From positions 116,172 to 180,171 of the forward strand of contig CACCLG010000001.1 of NCBI GenBank assembly GCA_902546765.1: a stretch of 64,000 nucleotides of DNA, in the 5' to 3' direction. Under the pieces are notes generated by a model. The model saw only the letters and a list, made by a program, of their open reading frames with translations. It ran no database searches and was not told the origin of the DNA. Of the stretch, positions 48,387 through 57,973 are shown one piece after another; the stretch's first letter is position 1, and each line of letters opens with the position of its first letter. Source of the DNA: an uncultured Pelagibacteraceae bacterium. GTDB lineage: Bacteria; Pseudomonadota; Alphaproteobacteria; Pelagibacterales; Pelagibacteraceae. The translations under genes were made by a program, and so were the position numbers.

Positions 48387-48743
48387 TTAAAATTTAATTG
48401 AATTAAAAAATTGATAGATTTGTCTTGAAATTTCACTTTCAAGAGGAAAAGATAACATTCCCATCACAGAATAACCCAATATCCAAGGCATTAAATAAAA
48501 TCTAATCATATAAAAAAACCAAGCGACATATAATGGTACCAGAGGCCCAATTATAAAAGAAGGTGTTATTGGTTTAAATACATTAATCAAAGGATTTGTA
48601 TATTTAACAAAAACTTTCATGAAAAAAAACTCAGAGTCTTCACGTTGGAAAATATTCATTGCAACTCTTCCAATCAAGGTCCACATAATTATCCCAAGCA
48701 AATAATCTATAAAATAGATTAAAGGATGAAAGTTTGCAGACAT
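48387..48743 (-). CDS. YggT-like integral membrane protein
   Basis: This 118-residue protein has two or three hydrophobic segments (FIDYLLGIIMWTLIGRVAM, IIGPLVPLYVAWFFYMI, LMPWILGYSVMGML) and a YggT-like pattern FVKYTNPLINVFKPITPSFI. YggT proteins are inner-membrane proteins of unclear role, linked to cell shape or osmotic stress. A second, canonical YggT gene lies at 57970-58263. It is on the same strand as rpe, 27 bases upstream. Confidence 0.7.
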   Translation of the reverse strand: MSANFHPLIYFIDYLLGIIMWTLIGRVAMNIFQREDSEFFFMKVFVKYTNPLINVFKPITPSFIIGPLVPLYVAWFFYMIRFYLMPWILGYSVMGMLSFPLESEISRQIYQFFNSIKF

Positions 48744-48776
48744 TTAAAATTTATATTGGATAAATAGTTGAAATTA

Positions 48777-48800
48777 AAGGGGCGAAATTAATCGCCCCTT
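48777..48800 (-). terminator. Hairpin downstream of the symporter gene, probable terminator
   Basis: AAGGGGCGA (48777-48785) pairs perfectly with TCGCCCCTT (48792-48800) around a 6-base loop AATTAA. It is 14 bases past the symporter stop (minus strand). The U-tract after the stem on the minus strand is imperfect (TTTAATTTC), and a 7-base T-run precedes the stem instead. It resembles the porin terminator in its G4/C4 stem. Confidence 0.62.
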
Positions 48801-48813
48801 AAAAAAAGTTTAA

Positions 48814-50625
48814 TTAGTGTTGTTTACCAAGAATTGATTTACCACTTGGTACACGTACGTTATCAACCATTTTTTGAGTAGCTTTATCTGGCTCTTGTGT
48901 CATTAAACTTACAATGACCATAGAAACTAAACTTACAGCTGATCCAAAGATACCAAATGTCAATTGTGTAATACCTAGGAAACCACTTCCACCACTTCGT
49001 ACCCAAACTAAGTACCAAGCACCTGAAACTAAACCTAAGATCATTCCAGCAATTGCACCTTGTCTGTTGGCTCTCTTCCACCATACACCTAGTACAAGTG
49101 GGAAGAACAATCCAGACATCGCAAAGTCAAATGCCCAAATAACCGAACCTAAGATACCTTGTATCTCCATCGCTGCGATAGTTGCTCCAGCAAAACCAAT
49201 CACTACAAGTAATACCCTTGCAACAACTAGTCTCTTTGCAGTTTCCGCTTTTGGATCAATGATTTTGTAGTAAACATCATGTGATATAGCGTTTGCAATC
49301 GCTAGAATTAAACCATCAGCTGTTGACATGGCAGCAGCCATACCTCCAGCAGCAACCAGACCCGAAATTACATATGGTAATCCTGCGATCTCTGGAGTTG
49401 CTAATACAACGGCTTTACCACCCATGAAGAACTCGTTTAATTCAACAGTCCCATTTCCGTTAAAATCGCTGATAAACATCAAGTTTGCTTGGTTCCAGTT
49501 TTGATACCAATCTATCGCTTGAACTTCTGCTATTGATTTACCGATTATACCAGTTGATAAAGTTGGATCAATCAATGACAACTTAGAAAGTGTAGCTAAC
49601 ATTGGAGCAGAAGAATAAAGTAAGAAGATAAAGAATAATGACCAACCTACTGATTTTCTAGCTGCTTTTACGCTTGGAGTAGTGAAGTATCTCATCATAA
49701 CGTGTGGTAATGAAGCTGTTCCCATCATCATTGCCAATGCTAATGAAATAAATGCCCAAGGTGTAGCGTTAACTGCAGAGTGAGCTTTAGTTATTCCTGC
49801 TAAGCCTTTTGGTACCAAAGCAAGATCTTCCTTAGAATTTGCAACGAAACCAAATTGCTGTTCAAGTTCACCAATTCTAGCAACCTCATCAGCTAACATG
49901 AAGTGAGGGAAGAACCCTGCACCCATTTTGTTACTGATCCAGAATACTGGAAGCAGGTAAGCTATAATTAGCACGATATATTGTGCAACTTGTGTCCAAG
50001 TTACTCCTCTCATACCACCTAACATTGAACATAATAAGATACTTATTAATCCAATATAAACAGCGTACTGAAATGGAATATCAAGTGCAACAGATGCAAT
50101 AGTACCTGTAGCGTTAATTTGAGCTGTTACATAAGTGAACGATGCAACAGTTAAAACAACCACCGCACAGAACCTAGCTAAATTACCACCGTATCTTGTA
50201 CCTATAAAATCTGGGACTGTGTAACAGCCAAATTTTCTTAAGTATGGTGCTAATAAGGATGCAACAAGCACGTAACCACCAGTCCAACCTACAAGTAGAG
50301 CCATATAACCATAACCTTTAAAGTAAATACCACCTGCCATTGCAACGAATGAAGCACCAGACATCCAGTCTGCTGCTGTGGCCATTCCATTGAACACTGT
50401 TGGTACTTGCCTTCCAGCTACGTAATAAGCATCTGCTTGGGCTGTTCGTGATAGATAACCAATTAATGCATAGATGAATACTGTAAATGCAACAAAAGCG
50501 ATACCTATCGCTTTAGCAGACATACCCATCTGTTCAGCAATTGCCATGATGACTATGAAACCTATAAATCCTCCAGTATAAATTCCATAAACTCTTGGCA
50601 AATTATCTATAAAACTACCTTTCAT
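48814..50625 (-). CDS. Sodium:solute symporter, large subunit (acetate/carboxylate type, VC_2705-like)
   Basis: This 603-residue membrane protein has about 13 transmembrane segments of the SSS fold: YYVAGRQVPTVFNGMATAADWMSGASFV, YTVPDFIGTRYGG, TASLPHVMMRYFTTPSVKAARKSVGWS, GLVAAGGMAAAMSTADGLILAIANAISHDVYY. It takes up a small organic acid with sodium; acs nearby suggests acetate but does not prove it. An extramembrane loop at residues 387-398 reads DFNGNGTVELNE, a full EF-hand-like calcium loop. The gene follows its DUF4212 partner with a one-base overlap. Codons are less AT-rich than average, suggesting strong expression. Confidence 0.9.
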   Translation of the reverse strand: MKGSFIDNLPRVYGIYTGGFIGFIVIMAIAEQMGMSAKAIGIAFVAFTVFIYALIGYLSRTAQADAYYVAGRQVPTVFNGMATAADWMSGASFVAMAGGIYFKGYGYMALLVGWTGGYVLVASLLAPYLRKFGCYTVPDFIGTRYGGNLARFCAVVVLTVASFTYVTAQINATGTIASVALDIPFQYAVYIGLISILLCSMLGGMRGVTWTQVAQYIVLIIAYLLPVFWISNKMGAGFFPHFMLADEVARIGELEQQFGFVANSKEDLALVPKGLAGITKAHSAVNATPWAFISLALAMMMGTASLPHVMMRYFTTPSVKAARKSVGWSLFFIFLLYSSAPMLATLSKLSLIDPTLSTGIIGKSIAEVQAIDWYQNWNQANLMFISDFNGNGTVELNEFFMGGKAVVLATPEIAGLPYVISGLVAAGGMAAAMSTADGLILAIANAISHDVYYKIIDPKAETAKRLVVARVLLVVIGFAGATIAAMEIQGILGSVIWAFDFAMSGLFFPLVLGVWWKRANRQGAIAGMILGLVSGAWYLVWVRSGGSGFLGITQLTFGIFGSAVSLVSMVIVSLMTQEPDKATQKMVDNVRVPSGKSILGKQH

Positions 50626-50885
50626 TATTCGTCCTCTCTTTCGCTAAAGCCGAACTCTTCATCAATTTTTTCTTGCCTATTTGCAAACCAGAAAATTAAA
50701 ATTACAAAGATTCCAAGAGATCCTTGACATGTAAACCAATATGTCCATGGATATCCAAAAGGTCCAGTGACCTCGTTCATTTCAGCTCCAAAGAGAAAGA
50801 TGCCAATTGAGAATACAAACCATATAGCAAGTGTTATAAACAACAAGCCACGGGTTTTTTCCCAATGTTTTGTTTGATTTGACAT
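50625..50885 (-). CDS. Symporter small subunit (DUF4212)
   Basis: This 86-residue protein has two transmembrane segments (GLLFITLAIWFVFSIGIFLFGA and WTYWFTCQGSLGIFVILIFWFANR) and the DUF4212 landmarks HWEKTRGL and FGYPWTYWF. It is the usual partner encoded directly upstream of VC_2705-type symporters. A good ribosome site (GAGAGG) precedes the ATG. A perfect 20-base palindrome lies 12 bases upstream of the start. Confidence 0.93.
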   Translation of the reverse strand: MSNQTKHWEKTRGLLFITLAIWFVFSIGIFLFGAEMNEVTGPFGYPWTYWFTCQGSLGIFVILIFWFANRQEKIDEEFGFSEREDE

Positions 50886-50896
50886 TTTTACCTCTC

Positions 50897-50916
50897 TATT
50901 AAGTTATAACTTAATA
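50897..50916. promoter_or_regulatory. 20-base perfect palindrome upstream of the symporter operon
   Basis: TATTAAGTTATAACTTAATA reads the same on both strands and lies 12-31 bases before the DUF4212 ATG. It contains two inverted TTAAGTTAT half-sites and could be an operator for a dimeric regulator near the promoter. As RNA it could also form a hairpin next to the ribosome site. No regulator gene lies beside it. Confidence 0.6.
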
Positions 50917-51020
50917 AAACCATAACCATTATGAGAGCTTTGAAAAGACTAAAAATTGTACATATAAAGTACTTATTTACTTACTTTTTTAGGGTATAAT
51001 TGACTTATCTCACACAAAAT

Positions 51021-51644
51021 ATGGGAAAATACAAATTAACATGGAAAGATCTCACGCTAAGAGATTTCAAAATATATTTATTCGCTATGTTCAAAGCGTT
51101 TATTCCAAAAAAAAAAATCAAAAATTTAGACCACTTAGAAGAGTTTATTCAAACAAAATCTGCATGGGTAACACAAGTAACTCTGTATAACTATTTAAAA
51201 ACTAGAATGGGAACGAGATATGTGCTTCATTTTGAAAATGATGTTTTTATGGGATCAGTTAATCTTGCAAAATGGAATATTTATTCGGTATCTTTGCAGG
51301 ATTTAACTTTTTTTACATTCTCATATTTAAATGTAAATTTTAACTTTCAGGAAATAAGTAAAGCAAAAGAAATATTCAATAAGATTTTAGATGATGAGAT
51401 TTCAAATAAGATGCCATTGGACATCATTGAGACGGCTAGAAAAAGTTTTGATGAAAGGTTAGAAAAAATTAATTGGAATGAATATTATCAAGATTTGCCA
51501 TTCAATCCTAGCGCTTTATCATTATATAAATGGGCCCCAATAGCAGAAGAGTTGAAAACTTTAGATCGACAGATTGTACTCAATTCAATGATTTTAAAAT
51601 GGGATATTATAAAAAAAGAATTTGTAAGTTTAATTCAATTTTAA
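51021..51644 (+). CDS. Conserved protein of unknown function
   Basis: It has about 207 residues from ATG 51021; an in-frame TTG at 51000 adds seven. A TATAAT box at 50995-51000 would place a transcription start just before the ATG, which favours ATG, though AGGG at 50991-50994 could serve the TTG. The protein is soluble, with many aromatic residues (TYVLHF-like strand: [30 protein letters not shown]) and a helical C-terminus. No signal peptide or catalytic motif is visible. I do not recognise the family. It is convergent with acs, overlapping by 4 bases. Confidence 0.75.
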   Translation: MGKYKLTWKDLTLRDFKIYLFAMFKAFIPKKKIKNLDHLEEFIQTKSAWVTQVTLYNYLKTRMGTRYVLHFENDVFMGSVNLAKWNIYSVSLQDLTFFTFSYLNVNFNFQEISKAKEIFNKILDDEISNKMPLDIIETARKSFDERLEKINWNEYYQDLPFNPSALSLYKWAPIAEELKTLDRQIVLNSMILKWDIIKKEFVSLIQF

Positions 51645-53716
51645 ATATTTTTTCTATTCTCAACTAAACTGTTTACAACACTAGGATCTGCCAAAGTGGT
51701 AGTATCACCTAATTGTTCGTGTTCATTAGCAGCAATTTTTCTTAAAATTCTTCTCATTATTTTACCAGATCTTGTTTTTGGAAGACCTGGAGTAAAATGA
51801 ATAAGGTCTGGAGTTGCCAAAGGTCCAATTTGTTTTCTTACCCAAAGTTTTAAATCTCTTTCAAGTTCTCCCGTTTCTGTTTCACCGGCATTTAGAGTTA
51901 CATAACAGTAAAGACCATTCCCTTTGATATCATGTGGATACCCAACTACTGCCGCCTCTGCAACTTTTGGATGGGCGACAAATGCACTTTCAATTTCTGC
52001 AGTTCCCAAGTTATGTCCTGACACTATAATTACATCATCGACTCTACCTGTTATCCAATAATAACCATCTTTATCTCTTCTACATCCATCTCCTGTAAAA
52101 TATTTTCCATTGAACTGAGAAAAGTAAGTATCAATAAATCTTTGATGATCCCCATAAACTGTTCTCATTTGACCAGGCCATGATTGAGCAATACAAAGTC
52201 TTCCCTCTCCAGCGCCTTTAATTTCATTTCCATTTTTGTCAACGAGGACAGGTTTAATTCCATAGAAAGGTTTTGTTGCTGATCCCGGCTTAAGTGGAAT
52301 AGCACCAGTTTGAGGAGAAATCATAATTCCACCTGTTTCAGTTTGCCACCATGTATCAACAATTGGGCATTTAGAATTTCCAACAGTTTTATAATACCAC
52401 ATCCATGCCTCAGGATTGATTGGTTCTCCAACTGTACCTAAAAGTTTTAGTGTTTTACGTGATGTTTTTTTAACTGGCTTGTCCCCCTCTCGCATGAGAG
52501 CTCTGATTGCAGTTGGAGCAGTGTAGAATGTATTAACTTTATATTTATCAACTATTTGCCACCACCTTGAACTGTCAGGGTAATTTGGAATTCCTTCAAA
52601 CATAATTGTAGTTGCTCCATTGGAAAGTGGCCCATAAATTATATAGCTATGACCTGTTACCCAACCAATATCAGCCGTGCACCAGTAAATATCTTTTGGT
52701 TTATAATTAAAAATATATTGATGTGTCATTGAGGCATAGACCATGTATCCACCAGTTGTGTGGAGCACACCCTTCGGTTTACCTGTTGAACCTGAAGTAT
52801 ATAAAATGAATAAAGGATCTTCCGCATTCATTTCCTCTGGTTCACATTGACTTGAAACATCTTTAATTAAATCATGGTACCAAACATCTCTTCCGTTATC
52901 CCAGTTGATATAATTACCCGTACGTTTGACCACAATACATTTTTTTACATTTGGACAATTTAAAAGCGCTTCATCAGTTGTATATTTAAGTGGAATTGTT
53001 TTTCCACCTCTCACCCCTTCATCTGCAGTAATAATGTATTCTGACTCGCAATCGTTAACTCTTCCAGAGATAGACTCAGCAGAAAATCCACCAAAAATAA
53101 TTGAATGAACTGCTCCAATTCTCACACAAGCAAGCATTAAAATTGCAAGTTCAGGTATCATTGTTAAGTAGATAGTAACTCTATCTCCTTTTTTAATTCC
53201 TAATTTTTTTAAACCATTTGCTGCTCTAGATACCTTCTGATGGAGTTGTTTGTATGTAATTTTTTGACTATCTTTTGGATCATCTCCAACCCAAATTATT
53301 GCAGTTTTATCTTTTTTATCTTTTAAATGTCTATCAATACAGTTTGCAGATGCATTTAAAGTTCCATCTTGAAACCATTTAATTCTAACTTCTTTGGTGC
53401 TGTATTTCACATCTTTGATTTTTTTATAAGGTTTAATCCATGAAATTCTTTTTCCTTCTTTTCTCCAGAATTCATCATTACTTTTGATAGATTGAGAATA
53501 TTTTTGCTGGTATTTACTTTTATTTACTAGACTACTTTTTATCCATTCAGGTTTTGTTTTGATTATTACCTCTGAGACCTGATTTTTCTCTTCCGCTTGA
53601 ACTTTTATTTTTTTTGTAATTTTTCTCGGAGATTTTTTTTTATTTTTAGATTTACTTTTTAATTTTTTTGAATTTTTTTTTCTAATTTTTGTTTTTTTCT
53701 TTTTTTTCTTAGGCAT
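51641..53716 (-). CDS. acs: Acetyl-CoA synthetase with Lys-rich N-terminal extension
   Basis: At 691 residues it is about 40 longer than usual. From about residue 55 the family sequence is complete: [18 protein letters not shown], the adenylate loop [60 protein letters not shown] and the regulatory Lys in [13 protein letters not shown]. It makes acetyl-CoA from acetate and ATP. Residues 1-45 are dominated by Lys/Arg (a run of six Lys near the start, then [16 protein letters not shown]). No other Met is available before the core, so the extension seems translated. Confidence 0.95.
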   Translation of the reverse strand: MPKKKKKKTKIRKKNSKKLKSKSKNKKKSPRKITKKIKVQAEEKNQVSEVIIKTKPEWIKSSLVNKSKYQQKYSQSIKSNDEFWRKEGKRISWIKPYKKIKDVKYSTKEVRIKWFQDGTLNASANCIDRHLKDKKDKTAIIWVGDDPKDSQKITYKQLHQKVSRAANGLKKLGIKKGDRVTIYLTMIPELAILMLACVRIGAVHSIIFGGFSAESISGRVNDCESEYIITADEGVRGGKTIPLKYTTDEALLNCPNVKKCIVVKRTGNYINWDNGRDVWYHDLIKDVSSQCEPEEMNAEDPLFILYTSGSTGKPKGVLHTTGGYMVYASMTHQYIFNYKPKDIYWCTADIGWVTGHSYIIYGPLSNGATTIMFEGIPNYPDSSRWWQIVDKYKVNTFYTAPTAIRALMREGDKPVKKTSRKTLKLLGTVGEPINPEAWMWYYKTVGNSKCPIVDTWWQTETGGIMISPQTGAIPLKPGSATKPFYGIKPVLVDKNGNEIKGAGEGRLCIAQSWPGQMRTVYGDHQRFIDTYFSQFNGKYFTGDGCRRDKDGYYWITGRVDDVIIVSGHNLGTAEIESAFVAHPKVAEAAVVGYPHDIKGNGLYCYVTLNAGETETGELERDLKLWVRKQIGPLATPDLIHFTPGLPKTRSGKIMRRILRKIAANEHEQLGDTTTLADPSVVNSLVENRKNI

Positions 53717-53730
53717 GTAATAATTTTAAT

Positions 53731-54144
53731 TTAAATCTTACTCATGTTATTTATAATTTTCCAGCTTTTATAATCAACAGGCATTACTGAGAGTCTACTT
53801 TGTTTGATTAAGGCTAAATGGCTTAAATCCTTATTTTTTTTAATATTTTCGAGAGTAACTGGGGTTTGTAGTTTATTTTTAAATCTTACTTTAACTGCTA
53901 CAAACTTCTTTTTTTTATCTGTTGGGTCTATAAAGGCAGTTTTGATTACCTCAACTATACCAACAATTTCTTTGCCAATATTTGAATGGTAAAAAAAACA
54001 GAGATCACCTTTCTTCATGCTTTTTAAATTATTTGAAGCTTGATAGTTTCTAACTCCATCCCAATTCGCGCCTTGTGATCCAGCTTTGATTTGTTGATCA
54101 ACAGACCAGACGTCTGGTTCTGACTTAAGTAACCAGTATCTCAT
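53731..54144 (-). CDS. EVE-domain protein (PUA-like)
   Basis: At 137 residues it matches the EVE/thymocyte-nuclear-protein type: YWLLKSEPDVWSVDQQ, WDGVRNYQASNNLKSMKKGDLCFFYHSN, GIVEVIKTAFIDPTD. EVE domains have a PUA-like fold that binds modified bases in RNA or DNA. In Alphaproteobacteria the gene usually lies by tsaD, as here. Its ATG overlaps the tsaD stop by one base (TAATG). Confidence 0.92.
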   Translation of the reverse strand: MRYWLLKSEPDVWSVDQQIKAGSQGANWDGVRNYQASNNLKSMKKGDLCFFYHSNIGKEIVGIVEVIKTAFIDPTDKKKKFVAVKVRFKNKLQTPVTLENIKKNKDLSHLALIKQSRLSVMPVDYKSWKIINNMSKI

Positions 54145-55217
54145 TATAATTCTACTCCTGCTCCTTTTAGGAATTTAGCATTTGCATCGAGAGGAAGCCT
54201 TGGATCTGCAGGTAAATCTAATTTATCAAATTGTTTATTTTTAAATTTTTCTAATCCTACCATTGCTATCATTGCAGCATTGTCACCACACAAATGTAAA
54301 TCAGGAAAAATAGGTTTGAAATTATTTTGCATACTTACTTCAATTAATTTTTTTCTTATACCTTTATTTGCAGCTACTCCTCCAGCTACTACGAATGAAC
54401 CTTTGCTCGTTGAATTTAATTTTTTAAACTCATCTAATGCAACTTTTGTTTTTGTAAACAATATTTCTTCTATTGTTTTCTGAAATGATGCTGCAAGATC
54501 AGATTTTTCTTGATCACTTTTAATGTTTTTTGCAATTCTTAAAATTGCAGTCTTTAGACCTGCAAAAGATAGATTACATCCACCTTTATTAATTATTGGT
54601 TTTGGTAAATCATATTTTTCTGGATTTCCTTTTTTAGCTAACTCTTCAATTTTAGGTCCTCCAGGCAAATCTATACCCAACAATTTTGCGGTTTTATCAA
54701 AAGCTTCCCCCAATGCATCATCTATTGTAGTACCAAGTCTTTTATAATCTCCCAAACCATTTACGGATAGATACTGACTGTGGCCTCCAGAAATCAACAG
54801 TAGAAGATAAGGGTAATCAATTTTATCGTGGAGTTTAGGACTTAAAGCGTGTCCTTCTAAATGATTTATTCCTATAAAGGGAATGCCCAAAGTTGATGCT
54901 AATCCTTTACCAAAACTTAGTCCAACTGAAAGACAAACTATTAAACCAGGACCATAAGTCGCCGCTATCGCAGAAACTTTATTTAATTCAATTCCACTAT
55001 CGCTAATTGCTTTTTTCGCTATAAGGTCGATTTTTTCAACATGTGATCTAGCAGCTAATTCAGGAACTACACCACCAAACTCTTTATGAATATCAAATTG
55101 ACTCGAGATTATGTTTGATAGAATTTTTGGTGTTCCATTTTGATTATCTTGAATTAATGAAACTGCTGTTTCATCACAACTAGTCTCTATACCTAATATT
55201 ATTGGTTTTTCTGACAT
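54144..55217 (-). CDS. tsaD: tRNA N6-threonylcarbamoyladenosine transferase (TsaD/Gcp)
   Basis: This 357-residue ASKHA-fold protein has ILGIETSCDETAVSLI, the metal His motif INHLEGHALSP, LLLISGGHSQYL, GEAFDKTAKLLG, CNLSFAGLKTA and VVAGGVAANKGIR with the C-terminal LCGDNAAMIA. It adds the threonylcarbamoyl group to A37 of ANN-decoding tRNAs, with TsaB and TsaE. It is divergent from hemC across 58 bases, an arrangement common in Proteobacteria. Confidence 0.97.
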   Translation of the reverse strand: MSEKPIILGIETSCDETAVSLIQDNQNGTPKILSNIISSQFDIHKEFGGVVPELAARSHVEKIDLIAKKAISDSGIELNKVSAIAATYGPGLIVCLSVGLSFGKGLASTLGIPFIGINHLEGHALSPKLHDKIDYPYLLLLISGGHSQYLSVNGLGDYKRLGTTIDDALGEAFDKTAKLLGIDLPGGPKIEELAKKGNPEKYDLPKPIINKGGCNLSFAGLKTAILRIAKNIKSDQEKSDLAASFQKTIEEILFTKTKVALDEFKKLNSTSKGSFVVAGGVAANKGIRKKLIEVSMQNNFKPIFPDLHLCGDNAAMIAMVGLEKFKNKQFDKLDLPADPRLPLDANAKFLKGAGVEL

Positions 55218-55275
55218 AAAATTTTTTTTTTAATTAATACAATTAAATTATAAGAATGTAATAGAAATTAATTTT

Positions 55276-56184
55276 ATGAAAAGAGATAACATCATAATTG
55301 GATCAAGAGGAAGTAAGCTTGCTATAATTTATGCAGAAAAGGTAAAAAGCGAGATATCAAAATACTATTCTGGAAAAATCGAGATAAGAAAAATTATAAC
55401 CACCGGTGATCAAAATCAAAATGAAAGACTTTCAAGTATGGGTGGAAAAGGAATGTTTTCGACAGATATTGAAAGAGAACTATTAGAAAATAAAATTGAT
55501 ATAGCCGTACATGCTCTAAAAGATATGCCATCAGCCGATACTATCGGACTAACAACAAATTGTTTTTTGAAAAGAAATTCACCAAATGAAATACTAATCA
55601 GTAAAAATTTAAAATTTAATGATCTTAAGCAAGGATCAGTTATTGGTACGTCCTCATTTAGAAGAGAATATCAGTTAAGAAATGTTAGAGCTGATTTAGT
55701 ATATAAATTAATAAGAGGAAATGTTGATACAAGAATCAAAAAATTAGAAAACAATGAGTACGATGCAATCATCTTATCAAAAGCAGGAATAGACTCTTTG
55801 AATTTACAAAATAAAATTACAGATGAATTTGATGTTGCAAAACTAGTTCCTTGTGCTGGACAAGGTATAATAGCAATACAATGCAATCAAAATAATCAAC
55901 ACATACTTAGATTAATAGAGAAAATAAATGACAAACAAACTCGAATTATTGCAAATACAGAAAGAGAAGTTCTTAAAATATTAGATGGAGATTGTGATAC
56001 AGCCATAGGCGTTTTTGCAATAATAAAGAACAATAAAATTGAACTCACAGCAGAATTATTCTCTGTTGACGGAAAAAGTAGATTTTTTATCAAGGAATAT
56101 GATGACATAGAAAATCACATGATTTTAGCAAAAAAGGTTGCAGGAGACTTGAAGATTAAATCTAAAGGATCATATAAAGGTTAA
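55276..56184 (+). CDS. hemC: Porphobilinogen deaminase (hydroxymethylbilane synthase)
   Basis: At 302 residues it has IIGSRGSKLAIIYAEKVK, TTGDQN, GGKGMFSTDIERELL, DIAVHALKDMPS, GTSSFRREYQLRNVRADL, RGNVDTRIKKLE, and the dipyrromethane-cofactor Cys in DGDCDTAIG. It polymerises four porphobilinogens. hemD follows after one base. Together with hemE, hemH and hemJ at 17.7-20.2 kb this covers much of haem synthesis. Confidence 0.97.
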   Translation: MKRDNIIIGSRGSKLAIIYAEKVKSEISKYYSGKIEIRKIITTGDQNQNERLSSMGGKGMFSTDIERELLENKIDIAVHALKDMPSADTIGLTTNCFLKRNSPNEILISKNLKFNDLKQGSVIGTSSFRREYQLRNVRADLVYKLIRGNVDTRIKKLENNEYDAIILSKAGIDSLNLQNKITDEFDVAKLVPCAGQGIIAIQCNQNNQHILRLIEKINDKQTRIIANTEREVLKILDGDCDTAIGVFAIIKNNKIELTAELFSVDGKSRFFIKEYDDIENHMILAKKVAGDLKIKSKGSYKG

Positions 56185-56185
56185 A

Positions 56186-56884
56186 ATGCACATACTATTA
56201 ACAAGACCTTTAGAAGATTCCAAAGATTTGATTATGAGGTTTAAAGAACTAGGTCATCAAGTTTCACATTTGCCAGTCATAACAATTGAAAAAAAAAATT
56301 ATGAGGACCCAAATTTTAATGAATTCAAGGGAATAATTTTTACAAGTTCTAACGCAATTAAAAATTTAGACATTTCAAAAATAAATAAAGATATATTTTG
56401 TTTTTGTGTAGGAAATGCAACAGAGAAAATTGCAAAAGAAAAAGGTTTTCAAAATATTTTTACTGCTGAAGGAAATGTTTCAAATTTGAAAGAAATAATA
56501 TTACAAAACTTCGATCCTAAAAATGGGAATTTAATTTATGTAAGTGGAGAGTTAGTTTCTTATGACTTGGACAAAGAGTTAAAATTAGAAGGTTATTGTG
56601 TGAAAAGAATTATTAACTATTCTGTAAGTTCCAATGAAAAATTATCTGATGAATTTGTAGGGCAATTAAAAAATTCTATACCAGAGATAGTTTTTATTTA
56701 TTCTGAAAATAGTGCTCGTAGTTATCTAAACTTGCTTAAAAAATATAATTTAATTGATAATTGGATGGATACAAATTTAATGTGTTTAGGTGAAAAATCA
56801 TCAGCTGTTCTTAACGAAATAAAGTGGAAAAAAATATTTTTGTTTAATCCTGGTGAAGAAGAGTATTTACTATATAAAATTTAA
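56186..56884 (+). CDS. hemD: Uroporphyrinogen-III synthase
   Basis: At 232 residues it has the low-conservation HemD pattern: ILLTRPLEDSKDLIMRFKELGHQV, GIIFTSSNAIKNL, CVGNATEKIAKEKGF, LIYVSGELVSYDL and VFIYSENSARSYLNLL. It closes hydroxymethylbilane with inversion of ring D. The call is supported by its place directly after hemC. It is followed by mscS after three bases. Confidence 0.88.
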   Translation: MHILLTRPLEDSKDLIMRFKELGHQVSHLPVITIEKKNYEDPNFNEFKGIIFTSSNAIKNLDISKINKDIFCFCVGNATEKIAKEKGFQNIFTAEGNVSNLKEIILQNFDPKNGNLIYVSGELVSYDLDKELKLEGYCVKRIINYSVSSNEKLSDEFVGQLKNSIPEIVFIYSENSARSYLNLLKKYNLIDNWMDTNLMCLGEKSSAVLNEIKWKKIFLFNPGEEEYLLYKI

Positions 56885-56887
56885 ATT

Positions 56888-57973
56888 ATGGAAGTCTTAA
56901 ACAATTTTAAAAGCTTATTCTTATCAGTATGGGAAAGAGGTATCCTTGGCATAGATTTTTTTCAGATCCTGATTGGTTTGGGAATTTTTCTTCTTTTTCT
57001 TGTTTTTAGGGGCTTAATAAGCAGATTAATTATTAAAAAACTTGAAATAATTTCCAAACGTACAACTAATAAACTTGACGATACATTTGTTAAATCAATG
57101 ATGGGGCCTGCAAGGTTTCTTCCAATTGTGTTAGGAGTTTTTTTTGCAAGTTATTACATGTCATTTTCTGACGACATGAGAGATTTTGTGGACAATTTAA
57201 ACAGAACTTTAATAACCATTTTAATATTTTGGATTATTCATCAAATAATAGAGCCAATTTCCTATATTTTAAGTGGATTAGATAAAATTTTAACAAGAGA
57301 ACTAATAGGATGGATTATCAAATCTTTAAAAATTCTGATTTTTATTTTAGGTGCTGCTGCGGTTCTTGAGTTATGGGGAATTAAAATTGGACCAATTATT
57401 GCTGGTTTAGGTTTATTTGGAGTTGCTGTTGCATTAGGTGCGCAGGACCTATTTAAAAATTTAATTTCAGGAATTTTAGTTCTAGTCGAAAAAAGATTTA
57501 GGATGGGTGATTGGATCAGAGTAGATGGAATAATAGAGGGTGTTGTTGAAAAAATTGGATTTAGATCTACAGTGATAAGAAAATTTGACAAATCACTTGC
57601 AATAATTCCAAATTTTCAATTTGCTGAAAACGCAGTAATAAATGTTAGTCAAACTACGAACTGGTTAATAAGTTGGATAATTACACTTCAATATGACACC
57701 ACAGTTGACCAACTTAAAACTATTAGGAATCAAATAGAAGAACATATAAATAAAAGTGAGGATTTTGATCAATCAATTGGAGTTGCTGTGAGAGTAGATA
57801 AATTTGCAGACAGTTCCATAGATATGTATGTAAGATGTTTCAGTAAAACAAATAGTTGGAACGAATGGTTAAAAGTAAAAGAGAATTTGGCGCTTTCTAT
57901 AAAGCAAATTGTTGAGACAAATAAAGCTTCTTTTGCATTCCCTAGTCAATCAATATATGTAGAAAAAAAATGA
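56888..57973 (+). CDS. Small-conductance mechanosensitive channel (MscS family)
   Basis: At 361 residues four or five transmembrane segments lead into the pore helix and beta domain: GLFGVAVALGAQDLFKNLISGILVLVEKRFRMGDWIRVDG, with the Gly/Ala-rich TM3 seen in MscS. VEKIGFRSTVIRKFDKSLAIIPN is the beta domain. The channel releases solutes during hypo-osmotic shock. Two or three extra N-terminal helices precede the core. It overlaps the YggT gene by 4 bases. Confidence 0.92.
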   Translation: MEVLNNFKSLFLSVWERGILGIDFFQILIGLGIFLLFLVFRGLISRLIIKKLEIISKRTTNKLDDTFVKSMMGPARFLPIVLGVFFASYYMSFSDDMRDFVDNLNRTLITILIFWIIHQIIEPISYILSGLDKILTRELIGWIIKSLKILIFILGAAAVLELWGIKIGPIIAGLGLFGVAVALGAQDLFKNLISGILVLVEKRFRMGDWIRVDGIIEGVVEKIGFRSTVIRKFDKSLAIIPNFQFAENAVINVSQTTNWLISWIITLQYDTTVDQLKTIRNQIEEHINKSEDFDQSIGVAVRVDKFADSSIDMYVRCFSKTNSWNEWLKVKENLALSIKQIVETNKASFAFPSQSIYVEKK

